Assembly: GCA_038373865.1 (NCBI GenBank)
Contig: JAXGGA010006502.1
Coordinates: 1 to 64,000 of the forward strand
Reading direction: 5' to 3'
Length of the DNA stretch: 64,000 nucleotides
Source of the DNA: Uloborus plumipes
Taxonomy: Eukaryota > Arthropoda > Arachnida > Araneae > Uloboridae
Part shown: piece by piece, positions 11,422-23,600 of the stretch
How positions within the stretch are numbered: position 1 is the stretch's first letter
Layout of the letters: every line of letters starts with the position of its first letter
Notes under the pieces: generated by a model
Told to the model about the DNA's origin: nothing
Seen by the model: only the letters and a program-made list of their open reading frames with translations
The model's database searches: none
Program-made: the position numbers and the translations under genes

Positions 11422-14400
11422 TAAAGCAGCTACTTAACAAAGTTTTATTGTCCTTCTCCAATGCAGTTTAATTTAACAGATGCTCCTATTACGAAACTTC
11501 AACTTTGAAGTTAAAATAGTTGTTTTAAAGACGCAATTTTCAATGATTAAAATTGTCTGCATTCCCTAATGTAAGTTCTCGAAAGTAATACTGTGAAATA
11601 CACTACTTCTTTTACGCGTCTTAACTTTTTTAATCTTGAAACCCTCCAAATATAGCTCATATGAAATTTGAGCTTTGTGCTTTTGACCAATAACTTTTAC
11701 TTGAGGCCTGATTATTATTACAAAAAAGCCGTTCAAAATAAAAGAAAATACAATAGAACCAAATAACTATAAATCTCAATGAATATTTGCTGAAAAATAA
11801 AAACTGTAATTGACAGATTTATCGAGCGAAGAAGTTATTTTTGAATGTATTTAAATTTTTGGACTTAAAGCAATTGTATTCCACTCTTTCACCTATTTAT
11901 TTATTTTTTTATTACGAAATCGTAAGCGGTTTTCCTAGTTTTGCAAGTCACCCTAACTGGGGAAAAAGTAATTAAAAAAAAATAAATAAAGACCAAGGAT
12001 GCATCAGTTCTTAATACCTACCTTGAAAGGTTATTACTTTTTTAATACCTAAAATATAAGTTTGAAAATTTTTGCGCTGGGTATTATTGAATAAAAACTG
12101 TTGCATCAAGTAATTTTCTCCACAAAAATCGCTGAAAATGGAAAGCAAAATTCATTAAAATTTTAATTATGTGTTCTTTGTATTTTTTCTTATGAGAATG
12201 GGAAATATATGTTTACTACATCTTGTCTTTCATTAGTGTCCATCTTGTGCGCTCAATGTTTTTTTTTTTTTTTTTTCAATACCATAGTACCAATCTTGGA
12301 AGTTTCTCCTAAGTTAAAGCCTCTTTTCAGTGCCCCTCCCCCCCCCTCTTTCAAAGATTAATGTCAACTTATATTTTCCTGTAAGCGAAAATGAAACTCC
12401 ATGTACTCAGACGGTTTCTAAGGTCTCATTAGAGGCACCCTAACACCGAAATTGCCCAGGTCTTATTTTGCTTATCCAAAGACACATGCATGTTTAATTT
12501 TCATCTATTTCGATATTATATTACCCTTAGAAAGTATATGATCATACTATATGAAAAAAAGATGTATAACCTTACTCCATAAATACGGAGGCTACAGTGC
12601 TGCTTCCGCTGAAACTTAACCAAATTATTTGATGTAATGTAACTAATCACTTGTGGAAGGTTGCTCCATGGTAAAATAACAATAGCATAACGTTTCACCA
12701 ATTTCTGTGTTAGGTTACACCAGAATGCTCTGTTTAAAGAAACAAGAAAGAAAAGAGCAATCAGCGGACAGGGAGAATATTTACAAAAATTCGTTTACGT
12801 TATATTTGCCAAGTTTCCTACTAGCAATCAACTTTACACAAATTCGTAAGTTATTCTAATAACACATGGGAGCATGGAACCCCTAACCGTGAACTTGCTC
12901 TCAAAGCAAGCGTGTTTGAACATCGGTTAAGGCACATTTTGGTTATTTTCATAGGGCTTTAAGAGCAATGTACTGATGCTAGGTGGAACTTTACCCAGTC
13001 TACATGAAACTTTCCTCCAACACTTAAAATCGGAACAGCTTACTCCAGAAGTTGTGTAATTACCCCCATTAACTGTGGCTACCTTATACATTGTCAATAC
13101 AGTGCATTATTTATTAAGTAGCTAATATAGTAATCCAGTAGATTAGAGGAAGTTCACTTAAATCGAACCCTCAGATTATTTGACCAAATATTTAGTACAT
13201 GCTATTGACAGCTGACCTGAATTGTTCACTTCTCTGTAAACCAGTGATATTACTATTGCTCAGATCGAGTCAGACATTAGAGGGTAGTATTTGAATTGTG
13301 TTTTGTTTTCTACGAAATTTTTAAAACGTGAAGCTTCATTTAATACTTTCCAAACACGTTAAAATTGTCATACATTTGAAAGTATGTGGAAGACGAAAGT
13401 AATGAACTGATTAAGTTTTTAAAAATCAGTTTGTAACGATTTATAACAGAATAAACCATGTTATCTAAAATCAGAAATCCTATATGTTCCAAAATAGGAC
13501 AAACGTTTTAAACGTGCTCTCTGATCCGGCAGCATATTTCGAAAAATACATTAATTTTTAATGAAACTTGAAAATAAGTTGCATGAAATGAGTTGAAATA
13601 AACAATATTATCTTCCAACTTTCAGAAAACTCCTCTACATAGTTATTTTTGATAGTTTTTACTTGTTCCGAGCTTTTAATAGTTAAGTGTTATGCATTGC
13701 TCAATTTTTTTTTACGTAGGAAAAATAAATCGGACTGTAAGTAATATTGTTGGTTTTTACCTTTTTAAAAATTTTCTATATTTATCCTATGTGATTTTTT
13801 TTACTTACTGCAAGGAAGGTTTTTTATCTGCAATAATATAATAATAGCTTTTATAAGCACTAAATAATCTAATTTGGACACTAGATCGTGACTGTTTCCA
13901 TAGCATGGTTTTCCTTTTATCTAGATAGCTATCAATATTCCGCTGACGTTGTAGAAGAATGTTTTTTAGATGCTTTTGATGGATTAAATTATCTTTAAAA
14001 CACTTATCAGAAATCTTTCAGCTCATCTATTATTTTATCTGAAATAAAAAAAAAATCCGAGAAAAGTTATCAAATTACTAGTTTGTAACGTATAGTTATT
14101 TTTAAACCACTTACCTTTGCTCAGTAAGTAATCAGTTGTGTGGTACAAAACAAGTTTAAAAAAAAAAAAAACTTCTTCAATCATCATATTTATTTGACTA
14201 CAAATATTTTATACATCTGGGAATAAAATGTATTTAAATGTTTTTGTTTGCCATTACGTATTGTTTTATGTGTATTACAATGAAAATGTGAATATTATAT
14301 CTCTCATATGGTACCAAAGGAACACATTGTTGCTCTTTTTGTCCCTTTATGTAAAGCTGGGTTGTTGCGTTTTTAAACTTTACATAATGCGTGAATTTCA

Positions 14401-14710
14401 TACTTCGCTCTATATATTGAGGTTTTTAATAAAATGTATGTAATGTTAAAATGTTCGTAGCGGCTCAAGAATGCTCTCGTACATAGCTTACACTTATACA
14501 AGATGCTTCAAACTGGTCGCAACGAGTAGCTCGATTGTTTCGACGACAGAGGGGGTGATGTTTTTCGTTGATCGGCGGTTCGACACGAATAATAAAAAGT
14601 TGTCTAACTGAATCGTAAGCATTTTTAATAAAGTTTCACTTTTATATAAAGTTTTGCGCTGCGATTTGACGTTGTTAATGCCTTTATTGATATTGTAGGT
14701 ATGAGTAATA
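11422..14710. other. AT-rich non-coding stretch
   Basis: No gene, RNA or complete mobile element is visible. The short frames (for example 12516-12701, 14228-14443, 14494-14739) are AT-driven. A poly-T run at 12261-12276 and a C-run near 12340 are simple sequence. Confidence 0.6.
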
Positions 14711-14712
14711 TA

Positions 14713-16573
14713 CACTGCTGGCCACCGTAAATGCAACACCTTGAAGGAAGCGTGCAGACTATACGGAATTTACAACATGCATTAGCGGAGGTGAAATATG
14801 CAAATGATTAGAATTTAAGCACAGACGCACATCATGCGCGCTTGTGGCGCCACCTTGAAAGGTATTTAACCTCTTCCCGGCTTTTCCCGAGCTGGACTCG
14901 GGCAAGCGAAATGTTCCATTCTGGCTCATCCCAAGTGTAGCTCGGACACTGTGAAAATGAACACTGCACAACCAGTCTTTCCCGAATTATTTCACATGTC
15001 CCTTTTATGGTTTCGGATGCTTTTATTTACTATTGTTGCTACTAGATAACATAACTATACACTGTTTTGAGCTGTAGATTTAAGATAAGAGTTGGCCAAC
15101 TCCAAAGTAATGATTTCTGCCATACAGAAAGTCAACTTTACAAGTAAACACTCATTTATTACTCATTTATTTAAATGTATATATTTACATTTATTTTTAG
15201 GAAATGTTGCATGCGAATGATGCTATTATGTTTATAAAGATATGTATGTATGAAAATAAGCATACAAAAATTGACATCTTTTGATCCGCAATCTCGAAAT
15301 AAAATGAACCTGGAAGGGATTAAGGCTAGGAGATTCGGGCTATTTTAAGTCCGCCAATTGTGTTTTTCTTGTGGTTCCCCCCCCCCAAAAAAAAAAGATT
15401 AATTACGCATTCTAGGAGGCACCGATCATCTTTTGATCATGTATCTGAGTTCGACAGAGGAAGGATAGTGGCCTACTGAAATTACGGCTTATTTTTCATC
15501 GACATCGGCACTCGTGTTGGACGAAATTAAACAACTGTAATGCGGATATGTGATCGTTGGATGCGGGTACGCCGGACCGACATGGTGAATCAGATCCACT
15601 TTATGTGAATTTTCACGCGATGACAGGCTCATTGTGCGCATGGTAGTGACGGATCACTCAGTCACATCACGAACCATAGCATAGCACATTCCGTCTGCAA
15701 CGCATCTTCCAGTGTCTGTGCATACCATTCGACGCCGTTTACAACAGACTGGTCAGTCTGCAAGACGTTCATTGCTTCGTCTACCCTTGACGCAGAGCCA
15801 CAGACGTCTCCACCGCCAATGGTGCGATGAAATAAGGATGTGGATGGCTGAATGGAATGCAATTATCTTTACCGACCAGTCACGCTACAGTCTGCAACAC
15901 CACGATGGTCGTATTCGAGTCTGGAGACACCATGGAGAGATGATGCTAAACAGCAGCATTATGCACCGCCACACTGATCCTGCGCTGGGTATTATGGTAT
16001 GGGCGGTATTGGATATCCCTCTCGTATTTCTCTAGTACGCATTGCCGGTACTTTAAACAGCCAGAGCAAAATCTTCGAGGTTTTGGAGCCAATTATCCTT
16101 CCTTATCTTCAGAGCTTACCCAAAGCCATATTTCAACGGAATAATGCACGACCACACGTGGCACGTATTGTCCAATGTCTTTCATCAACAGCCAGATTGA
16201 GTTGCTTCCCTGACCGGCTCGCTCTCTGGACGTTTCGCTGATAGAAAACGAGTGGTTCATGGTTGCTCAACGATTAACCTAGATTACATCCCCAGCTGCT
16301 ACAACAGATCAACTTTGGCAACATGTGGAAACTGATTGGTCTGTTGTACCCCAAGAGTACATCCAAAGTCTCTTTGATTCAATTCCAAGCCGTGTGGCAG
16401 CGGTGATCTGCAACAATGACGGCTACTCTGGCAACTGATTTTGGCAGGAACGCCACTTCACAGAAGTCTATAAATTTAATCATTTGACACTTGGTCAACA
16501 TGTTATCTGCACAATATATTTTGTTGTGATATCTCTCATATTTCTTGGTGTTGCAATTTGGGTGACAGCAGTA
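14713..16573 (+). mobile_element. Decayed Tc1-like transposon
   Basis: The left end CACTGCTGGCCACCGTAAAT and the right end, read inversely (TACTGCTGTCACCCAAATTG), are alike and continue into the shared string GCAACACC. TA dinucleotides lie outside at 14711-14712 and 16574-16575. At ~1.86 kb it is longer than the usual 1.2-1.7 kb. The extra length seems to be AT-rich sequence at about 14970-15300, between a recognisable 5' margin and the transposase relic. The transposase is broken (15420-16438), so the copy is dead. Its transposase and ends are unlike those of the intact element at 10202-11419, so it is a separate family. Confidence 0.9.
15420..16438 (+). pseudogene. Broken Tc1-like transposase
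   Basis: Remnant of a DDE transposase with an N-terminal HTH. The conserved start (HVSEFDRGRIVAY) lies near 15435 and is followed by in-frame stops. A longer open part at 15712-16035 has SVHTIRRRLQQTG and FTDQSRYSLQHHDGRIRVWR, with the first catalytic Asp intact. A frameshift near 16000 moves to the 15999-16241 frame, which contains FQRNNARPHVAR. There the second catalytic Asp, normally in a QDNARPH context, has become Asn. Another shift follows before the IENEW stretch holding the last Glu and a C-terminal SLFDSIPSRVAAVI near 16370. Several stops, two or more shifts and a lost catalytic residue make this clearly non-functional. Confidence 0.9.
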
Positions 16574-16575
16574 TA

Positions 16576-19078
16576 TTATAAACTAGTGTTTGAACTTTTT
16601 TGTATTTTTTTATACACGTTGTAAGCAGGTAATATCGCCTACCAAAATTGACCGTAGGTCTTATTACATCCCCCTTTTTTTAATCAGTATTTGTCATTTA
16701 CATTTTATTTTAAATCTTTCTTATTATGTTATGGATGTTAATGAGTAATTAAATCAATTTACTAATTAATTTATAATCATTTTATTACCTATGCTGCGAC
16801 GCCTTACAAAGGAGCGTGTTATTCTTTCTAGTGTCTGGTACAAATCCATGACCCATATTAACATTACAAGCGACTTTAAAGACAACATTTTACATCCATT
16901 TAAGCCACAGGCAATTCCAGAAACAGCATTTGCTTCGAATTTATTAACAGATTTTCCAGCTCCTGCAATTGACAAAATTAATGACGAAAATTCGCTACCT
17001 CGTATCTCCCCCCCACCGACAAATAACCCCCACATGGACAGCACAAGAAAAAATAATTAATAGCCCCGCCTAACAATCCGGCATAAATCCGGCAAGTTGT
17101 ATCCTGAGAAATACGTTAAATTGACACCCGACGACAAAGATAATTTTGAGTGCTATGGCGGCAGTTAAATAAATACTTTTATTCCCATTTAGAAAATTTT
17201 AAGCGTGACTAATGCATGTATTTCAAAGTTGATCTAAATTATCATAGTTAGAAGCTTGTTTTGATTATTTATTACTCTTTTTAGATCTTAACAAAGTAGG
17301 CCTTATTAGCCGACTATGGTATAATAAGGTCTTGTGTTCAGGTTTTTACGATGCTTAATTCCGTGTTTGTTTTTGGCTACAATAAAAAAATATTCCCCAG
17401 CGCGTATATGGATGCACATACTTCATTATTCTTAGTAATCAAGAGCATAACGGATTTAGTAAGCGTGCAAGGAATCAATAGGATGTCCACGTGAGATTTT
17501 TTCTTTATTTCTCCTTTACTTCTTTTGTTTATATTTTCTGCTTTTGATTTTAGTAAACCAAAGTGCGAAGACTTTTCATTGAACAGAAAACATTTCGTTT
17601 TGTGTTTAGTTTATGAGAGAATTGCTTCATCACCGTTAATTAAATACAAAAAAAATTTCAGATAACACTTTATACAGCTTTCAGAAAAAGCGAAACAAAC
17701 GAACAAAACATATCATTCTTTGTTTGAAACTACATTTTTACTGTGAATAATTTTTGAAAGTCTGAAGGTATATTATTTTTCGGAAAATCTGCTGTAGTTT
17801 GAAAGATGCATTTGTTAGAATTGTTTTTCATTTCCTCTCTGACAGTTAAGCAAATATTAAATGTTTTATTTATCGAGCAAGCCTTAAGTCAACGTTTATT
17901 CAAGGTTTGAATTAGTATCATTGGCAAATATTTTCATTTGTAAAAAATGATTGTAGTTTTAATAAAATTTTTGTTTATTTCTCACATATATAACGAAAGG
18001 GCTATTATAAAAATTAATTAAGAAAAAAATAAAAAACGGAATAAAAAAAAAATACTAATTTGGAATATAGCAACGGATATGTATAAATGTATGTAACAGC
18101 AATCATGCCAAAAAAAATCTTTTTTAAAAATAATTTTAATTTCATACAAATGTACTTTTGTATTACACAATATTTCATGCAAAGCGAAATATGTGAGAAT
18201 CTTTTATATAAAATAGATAAATGTCCACGAAAACAAATGGAAGAATATTTAGTCTTACCAAATAAAAAATAGCAATGTATATTTGTATTTTGTTTGTCAA
18301 TATTAGCATTGTTGCACCATATAGTAAAGTTCTTTTTTGCCGTGCAACTTACACATCCAACAGTTTTAAAGTCGGTTTCAGATTTTAACATTAGTCAACA
18401 TATTACGTACTAACTGTAAGCTGTTTAATAAAATACAGAAGGGAGGTGGGGTAAAGTGAAATCCTTAAGATAGCACACTTTTTACCAAAGTGACCTTTGA
18501 AAATACAGTTCACAAAGAAATAACACTATTTCTCATTGGCTTTCTGTACTAGAACATAAAAAGGATTTTGTCTTACATTGTTTTAAAAACACGGAATTTT
18601 AACGCTAATGAAAAAACATTATTCTGTTTTACGAAATGCAATGATTTTAAATTTTGCTCGCTGAGTAGACCATGAAAATCAAAATAAATAACTATTTAAA
18701 ATTGCAGCACACTCATTGTTATTAGGCTATATATCAATGTAAGAGCTCGCATAGAGATAGATTTAACAAAAAAAAAAGTTATGAGCATTTATTTCCAGTG
18801 ACAGTTTATTAAACTGAAATATGGCAGTATTTTAAGAAAGTTTCATTCCATTCTATTTCTCCTCTTTGATAAATAGCTGTTTATATTCTATATACTGTGT
18901 GTGTGGGAAGGTAAAAATGCAATATCTGAAACTTCATCTCCTAAATCCCTTTTTGTATTTTAAAACGTTTCAAAGACTATTTTCGCATTGATTCGTAAAC
19001 TTAGATCCATCGATCCTTATAAACTAAATCCTTGAATTTTTGTGAAAAACTACTGAACTATCTCATCTTTAGTTTCAT
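16576..19078. other. AT-rich stretch, no confident gene
   Basis: Apart from the weak open stretch at 16791-17150, I see nothing supportable. The overlapping frames at 18014-18391 and 18087-18272 run antisense to each other in low-complexity DNA and are probably chance. Confidence 0.55.
16791..17150 (+). other. Unidentified open stretch, possible decayed coding relic
   Basis: The frame from the ATG at 16791 runs 89 codons to TAA at 17058, with TAG directly after it. The same frame then stays open to about 17167, reading KLYPEKYVKLTPDDKDNFEC near its end. Base composition is less AT-rich than the flanks and residue composition looks protein-like (PKPQAIPETAFASN). No domain is recognised. The antisense strand is also open for 92 codons (16766-17044), so chance openness is a real alternative. 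Confidence 0.2.
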
Positions 19079-19567
19079 TGTGGCATTTTACGATTTCTGC
19101 CAACGGACGCCACTAGTTTCCCACCCTTGGAAATACCCTTGGAACTGTTTCCCACACTTTGAGGCCAGCTGCAGCATTCTTTCAAATCCATAAAACACTG
19201 CTGCTACGCCCCCAAGTTGACACTTGACCGTTTGGACGAAATTCCTCATCCTTTTCCCATGATCTTCGTCCAGCTGCATCTCTGGGCAAGGAGATGGGGG
19301 ATCTGATCCCCGGTTGTTTTCTGAGAAGGGGGGGACATCTATTTCGGTTGAGCTGGGGAGCGGATGGAAATCGGGGAGAACGCTCTGAAACTTTGGAGAG
19401 GTCAGACATGCTTTCTGACTCTCCAGAAATCTGTATTACAGAACCCAATGTTAAAGTTTAACATTTGTTGTAAATATAGTTGTAGTATATATGTAAATAA
19501 AGAATGTTCAGTTTAATTCTGTCATTCAATGCTTGACCACTCAGCTTTGCCACGCCAATATGCTACA
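19079..19567 (+). repeat. 5' long terminal repeat
   Basis: 489 bp, TG...CA ends, ~97% identical to 25763-26252. It contains an AATAAA at 19496-19501, about 65 bp from the LTR end. In an LTR the same sequence provides the promoter at the 5' copy and RNA 3'-end formation at the 3' copy. The LTR is GC-richer than the flanks. No clear TATA box is evident. The minus-strand frames inside it are shadows. Confidence 0.97.
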
Positions 19568-19578
19568 GCTATACTTTT

Positions 19579-19596
19579 TGGTGCCAGCGGCGGATA
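19579..19596 (+). other. Primer-binding site, tRNA-Leu-like
   Basis: TGGTGCCAGCGGCGGATA begins 11 bp after the 5' LTR. It starts with TGG, which pairs with a tRNA CCA end, and resembles sites complementary to tRNA-Leu 3' ends (TGGTG then CAG). The tRNA assignment is by resemblance and moderately uncertain. Confidence 0.7.
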
Positions 19597-20399
19597 AGTG
19601 ATAGTTATAAACAGAAATGAAAGAGCAGTTTTCCCTTCTCTCTGTGAGACAGAAGAAAGGCAATCTTTCTAAAAAGGGAGAAGTTGTGCTGCTGCCTGCA
19701 GCGATTGAAAGAAAGATCGACCCCCGATCTTAGCGATCTTCTGCACTTTATGACTTTGCTTCTTGTCTCCGGCGAAAGACCCCCTGCGGTTTTCGTCCGA
19801 TGAAAAGTCATTAGCTCCTGTGGAAAGATCTTCCTGATCTGTTGGAGTTGGAAAATCGTCGTCTTGCGGTCAATTATCCGATTGATCTGCTTTTGAAAGT
19901 TCTTGAGCCACCCTGGCTGATGTGATAAACACCCGTTTATCAGCTGAAAAAGTTCCTGCGGCTGTCCTTGCCGATTGTTCTTTGATTCATCAAGGAGGCA
20001 TCCTGTTCTCCGGAAGAAAAAAAAATTGCTGATCCATGTTTTGCTTGACCAACCTGGTTTGATTGCAAAATCTCACGATTTGTTGTGTTTAAATTCTGTC
20101 CTGGAATCGTAGGAACATCCGTTTCCTCAAGTGCTTGTGTGTTTTGCGTGGTTTTTGCTCATCCGAAGAAAAACGTGCAGTGTTAAATTTTTTCAGTCAA
20201 ACTGAATCGTTGGAGCATCCGTTCCTGAAAACTGTTTGTCGTGAACTTTTCGATCATCCGCTTTCTTAAAAGTGTGTTTGCGAGTCGTTTCGTGTGTGTT
20301 TTGAACTTTTCGACTCTTCGCGTGTGTTACGTGGTGAACTTGGTGAATTAGGTGCGAATGTTTTGGATTACCTTGACACAGAACCAGGGTGCAGCCAAT

Positions 20400-20621
20400 G
20401 TAAGTATCTTTTCCTTATAGTTGGTTGTGAACTAAAATTTTGTCAAAATTCAAACAGTGCATTTGCTAATTTACATTAAGTTCGGGTTACTATTTTGTGT
20501 TTGTTCAAATGTTTTCATATGTGTTGTTTTATGCTAAATTGTTTAAATATTAAATAGAGAGAAATTTCTAATGAATTTTAACTTACATTAAATACTGTAA
20601 AATTAGCATTTTCTTTGTCAG
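20400..20621 (+). other. Possible 222-bp intron in the retrotransposon 5' leader
   Basis: GTAAGTATCTTTTCC at 20400 is a near-ideal splice donor. TTTTCTTTGTCAG ending at 20621 is a good acceptor with a pyrimidine tract, one base before the Gag-Pol ATG at 20623. Removing it would not extend Gag-Pol: the joined upstream frame hits a stop within a few codons. It would bring the leader close to the start codon and break the upstream frame at 20294-20479. Splicing is inferred from sequence only. Confidence 0.4.
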
Positions 20622-20622
20622 T

Positions 20623-23600
20623 ATGGAGTTTTTGATAAAAGCTAAGATCGTAGATTTGAAAGAACTCGCTACTGAGTTCGGTGTACAATTTAATTCCAAA
20701 ATACGGAAACTAGATTTAGTAAAACTGATCTCTGATTGTACAGAGTATGACAACAAAATAGCTGAGACCTTACTAGAAGAAATTGTCCAAACAAGGGAGG
20801 AGAATGATCGGAAAGAAAAAGAGGAAAGAGATAGGAAAGAGAGAGAGGAAAGGGATAGAATTGAGAGGGAAGAGAGGGATAAAGAAAGAGAGGAAAGAGA
20901 AAGAGATAAGCAACGTGCTTTTGAGCTTGCTATGCACACTAGCACGAATGTAAATTCCTCACATACTTCCACTAGAATGCAACCTAGCATTCATAACTTG
21001 ATACCTAAATTTGATCCTTCACAGAGCGACATCTGTCTTTACTTAGTTATGTTCGAAAGACAGGTGAAGCGCTCAGGTGTTGATGAGGGAGACTGGGTAT
21101 CCCATCTGATTCCGTTATTACCCCTTGATATAGCGCAGCTAATAGCGCGGGAATCAGATGAAGATGCAGAGAATTACGCGTTTGTAAAGAATTTGCTGCT
21201 GAAGCGTTTTAAATTAAGCGCTGAAAGCTTTAGAAAAAAATTTGTTCAGCATCAAAAGCGTGAGCATAGCTCTTGGAAAGACTATGTTTTCGAGCTCCAA
21301 AATTACTTCAGCGAGTGGATAGACAGCTTAGAAGTAACTGATTTTGAAAGCTTGAAAGATCTAATGATCACAGATCAACTGAAAAAAAGGGCGCCCTCGG
21401 AAGCAAAAGAACACTTCCTAGATGACTGGGCAACGATAAAATCCTCCTCTAAATTAGCAAACATGCTTGATAACTATGACGAGGTAAGAAAATTTAAAAA
21501 TCCGAATTCGGAAAAAAAGAAAGAAAAAACTGATTTGCCTAAAAAAGCCGAGTTCCAAAATGGGAATAATAAACCACAGAATCGATCCCCTTCGGACCGT
21601 GCTGGGTTCGTTAAGAACAGTAGCTTTGAGAAACGACGACCCCTGCGGTGTTTTGGGTGTGGTAGCGAATCTCATTTATGGGGGACTTGTCCCAAGAATA
21701 GGAAGAGTGCTGAATCCCCTTCTGCCGGAGAAAAAGTTAATCGCTTAGAGCATCTCTCAGGAGAAGAACTTTTAGCTCCTTTTACAACTCAGGGGACAGT
21801 GAATTCTTTCCCTACTCAAATTCTGAGAGACACTGGCAGCTCGATAGATCTCATTTGTCGGAAATATGTTAAGCACAGTGATTTTACTGGAGAAAATATT
21901 TGGTTGAAAACACCTTTGAATAAAAATCAGGTGTGTTTGCCCCTCGCGCATGTTTACCTCGAGGGTGAATTTGGAAAAATTCAGACAAAAGCGGCTGTCA
22001 TCAGTGATGAGTTAGATCAGGGTTGGTATCTTTTGGGAAATAGAACAGCACTTTTAATAGAAAAGAACCGCGAAAACAATTCCTCGGACGTGGAGGTGTT
22101 AAATGCTGTTACTCGTGCTCAGGCACGACAACGACAAAAAAATGTAGAGGAGAAAAAGGGAAACCCATTTGATAACGGGGATAGTGTCTCAAAAGATATA
22201 ACTCCAATTTTTCCTGAAACCCCTGAGGAAAGTGTAGAAATTCCGGAAGTAGATTTAAATGCACCGGAAATTTCGTTGGCTTGTATAAGTCCTGAAGAGT
22301 TTAAGTTAGAGCAGAGGAAATGTCCTACTCTTAAACCACTGTTTGAGTTGGCGAAAAGAAGTACGGGTTTAAAAGGAAAAGGTTATTATTGTGCTGAAAA
22401 TGACGTTTTATTCAGATTTCAGGAAGATCATATGGGCAACACTAGAAAATTAGTGATTGTCCCGGAAATTTTAAGGAATAAGGTGTTGACTCTTTGTCAT
22501 GAGGGCACGTCTGCACATTTGGGAATGACCAAATCTAAGGACAAATTGAGTCAGCATTTTTTCTGGCCTGGTTGCCATATGCAAATGGAGGACTTCATCA
22601 AAACTTGCGATGAATGTCAGAGAGCTGGGAAACCGACAGACAAAAAGAAAGCCCCTTTAAAACTTGTTCCTATTGTTCAAGAAATATTTTTTAGGGTAAA
22701 TTTCGATGCTACGGGTCCTCTTCCAATAACACCTAGTGGAAAAAGATACCTCATCACGGCTATTTGTATGTCCTCAAAATACCCTGAGGCCATACCTGTG
22801 ACTGATCTAGGGTCTGCCACTGTTATAGATGCTCTTTTGAACATCTTTAGTCGTATGGGTTTTCCACACGAAGTACAGTGTGACCAAGGTAGATCGTTTA
22901 CTAGTGCCCTAACCACTGAATTTTTCGAACGTTTTGGGATTAAGGTGAGTCACAGCTCAGTTTTTCACGCACAATCGAATCCGATAGAAAGATTCCACAG
23001 GACAATCAAGAGGCTTTTGCGGGCTATCTGTTTGGAAAATGGTTCTGATTGGGAAAAAAATCTTCCCTTGGCTTTATTAGCATTAAGAACCGTAACTCAT
23101 GAAAGTCTAGGGTTTTCCCCAGCTGAGTTAGTTTTTGGAAAAAATCTTCGAACCCCGGAGACTTTATTGTATGAACAGTGGGTGGAACCAGATGATTTAA
23201 ATCAACCTGTTACTGAATATGTGTTCGATTTAATAAATAGATTAAAAAGGTGTCAAGAAATTGCCTTTAAAAGGGTCGAGTCCTTACAAGAAAAAAGGAA
23301 AACCTATTACGATAAAAACGCCGTCAAGCGCGAATTTAAAGTGGGCGATCAAGTTTTAATTTTTGCTACTTCTAGACCTAATAAATTAGCACCTCAATGG
23401 ATAGGCCCTGGAACTATTCTGAATAAATTATCGGAAACTAATTATGTGGTAGGCTTAAAAGGAAAAAAAGAGAGGTCCCAAATTTATCATGTAAATATGT
23501 TAAAACCATATTATAAACGCGCGGAACTTGTGAATTTTTTGGCATTTGATGAATGTAGTGAAAAATTAGCAGATCAAGACATAGACTTTCCGCATATTGA

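Noticed and set aside
19088..19811. Minus-strand frames in and after the 5' LTR
   Set aside because: They lie in LTR and leader sequence, the LTR frame is not preserved in the 3' LTR, and none has recognisable domains.
20583..20990. 135-codon minus-strand frame rich in Ser/Leu
   Set aside because: It is the antisense shadow of the Glu/Arg-rich coiled-coil tract of Gag.
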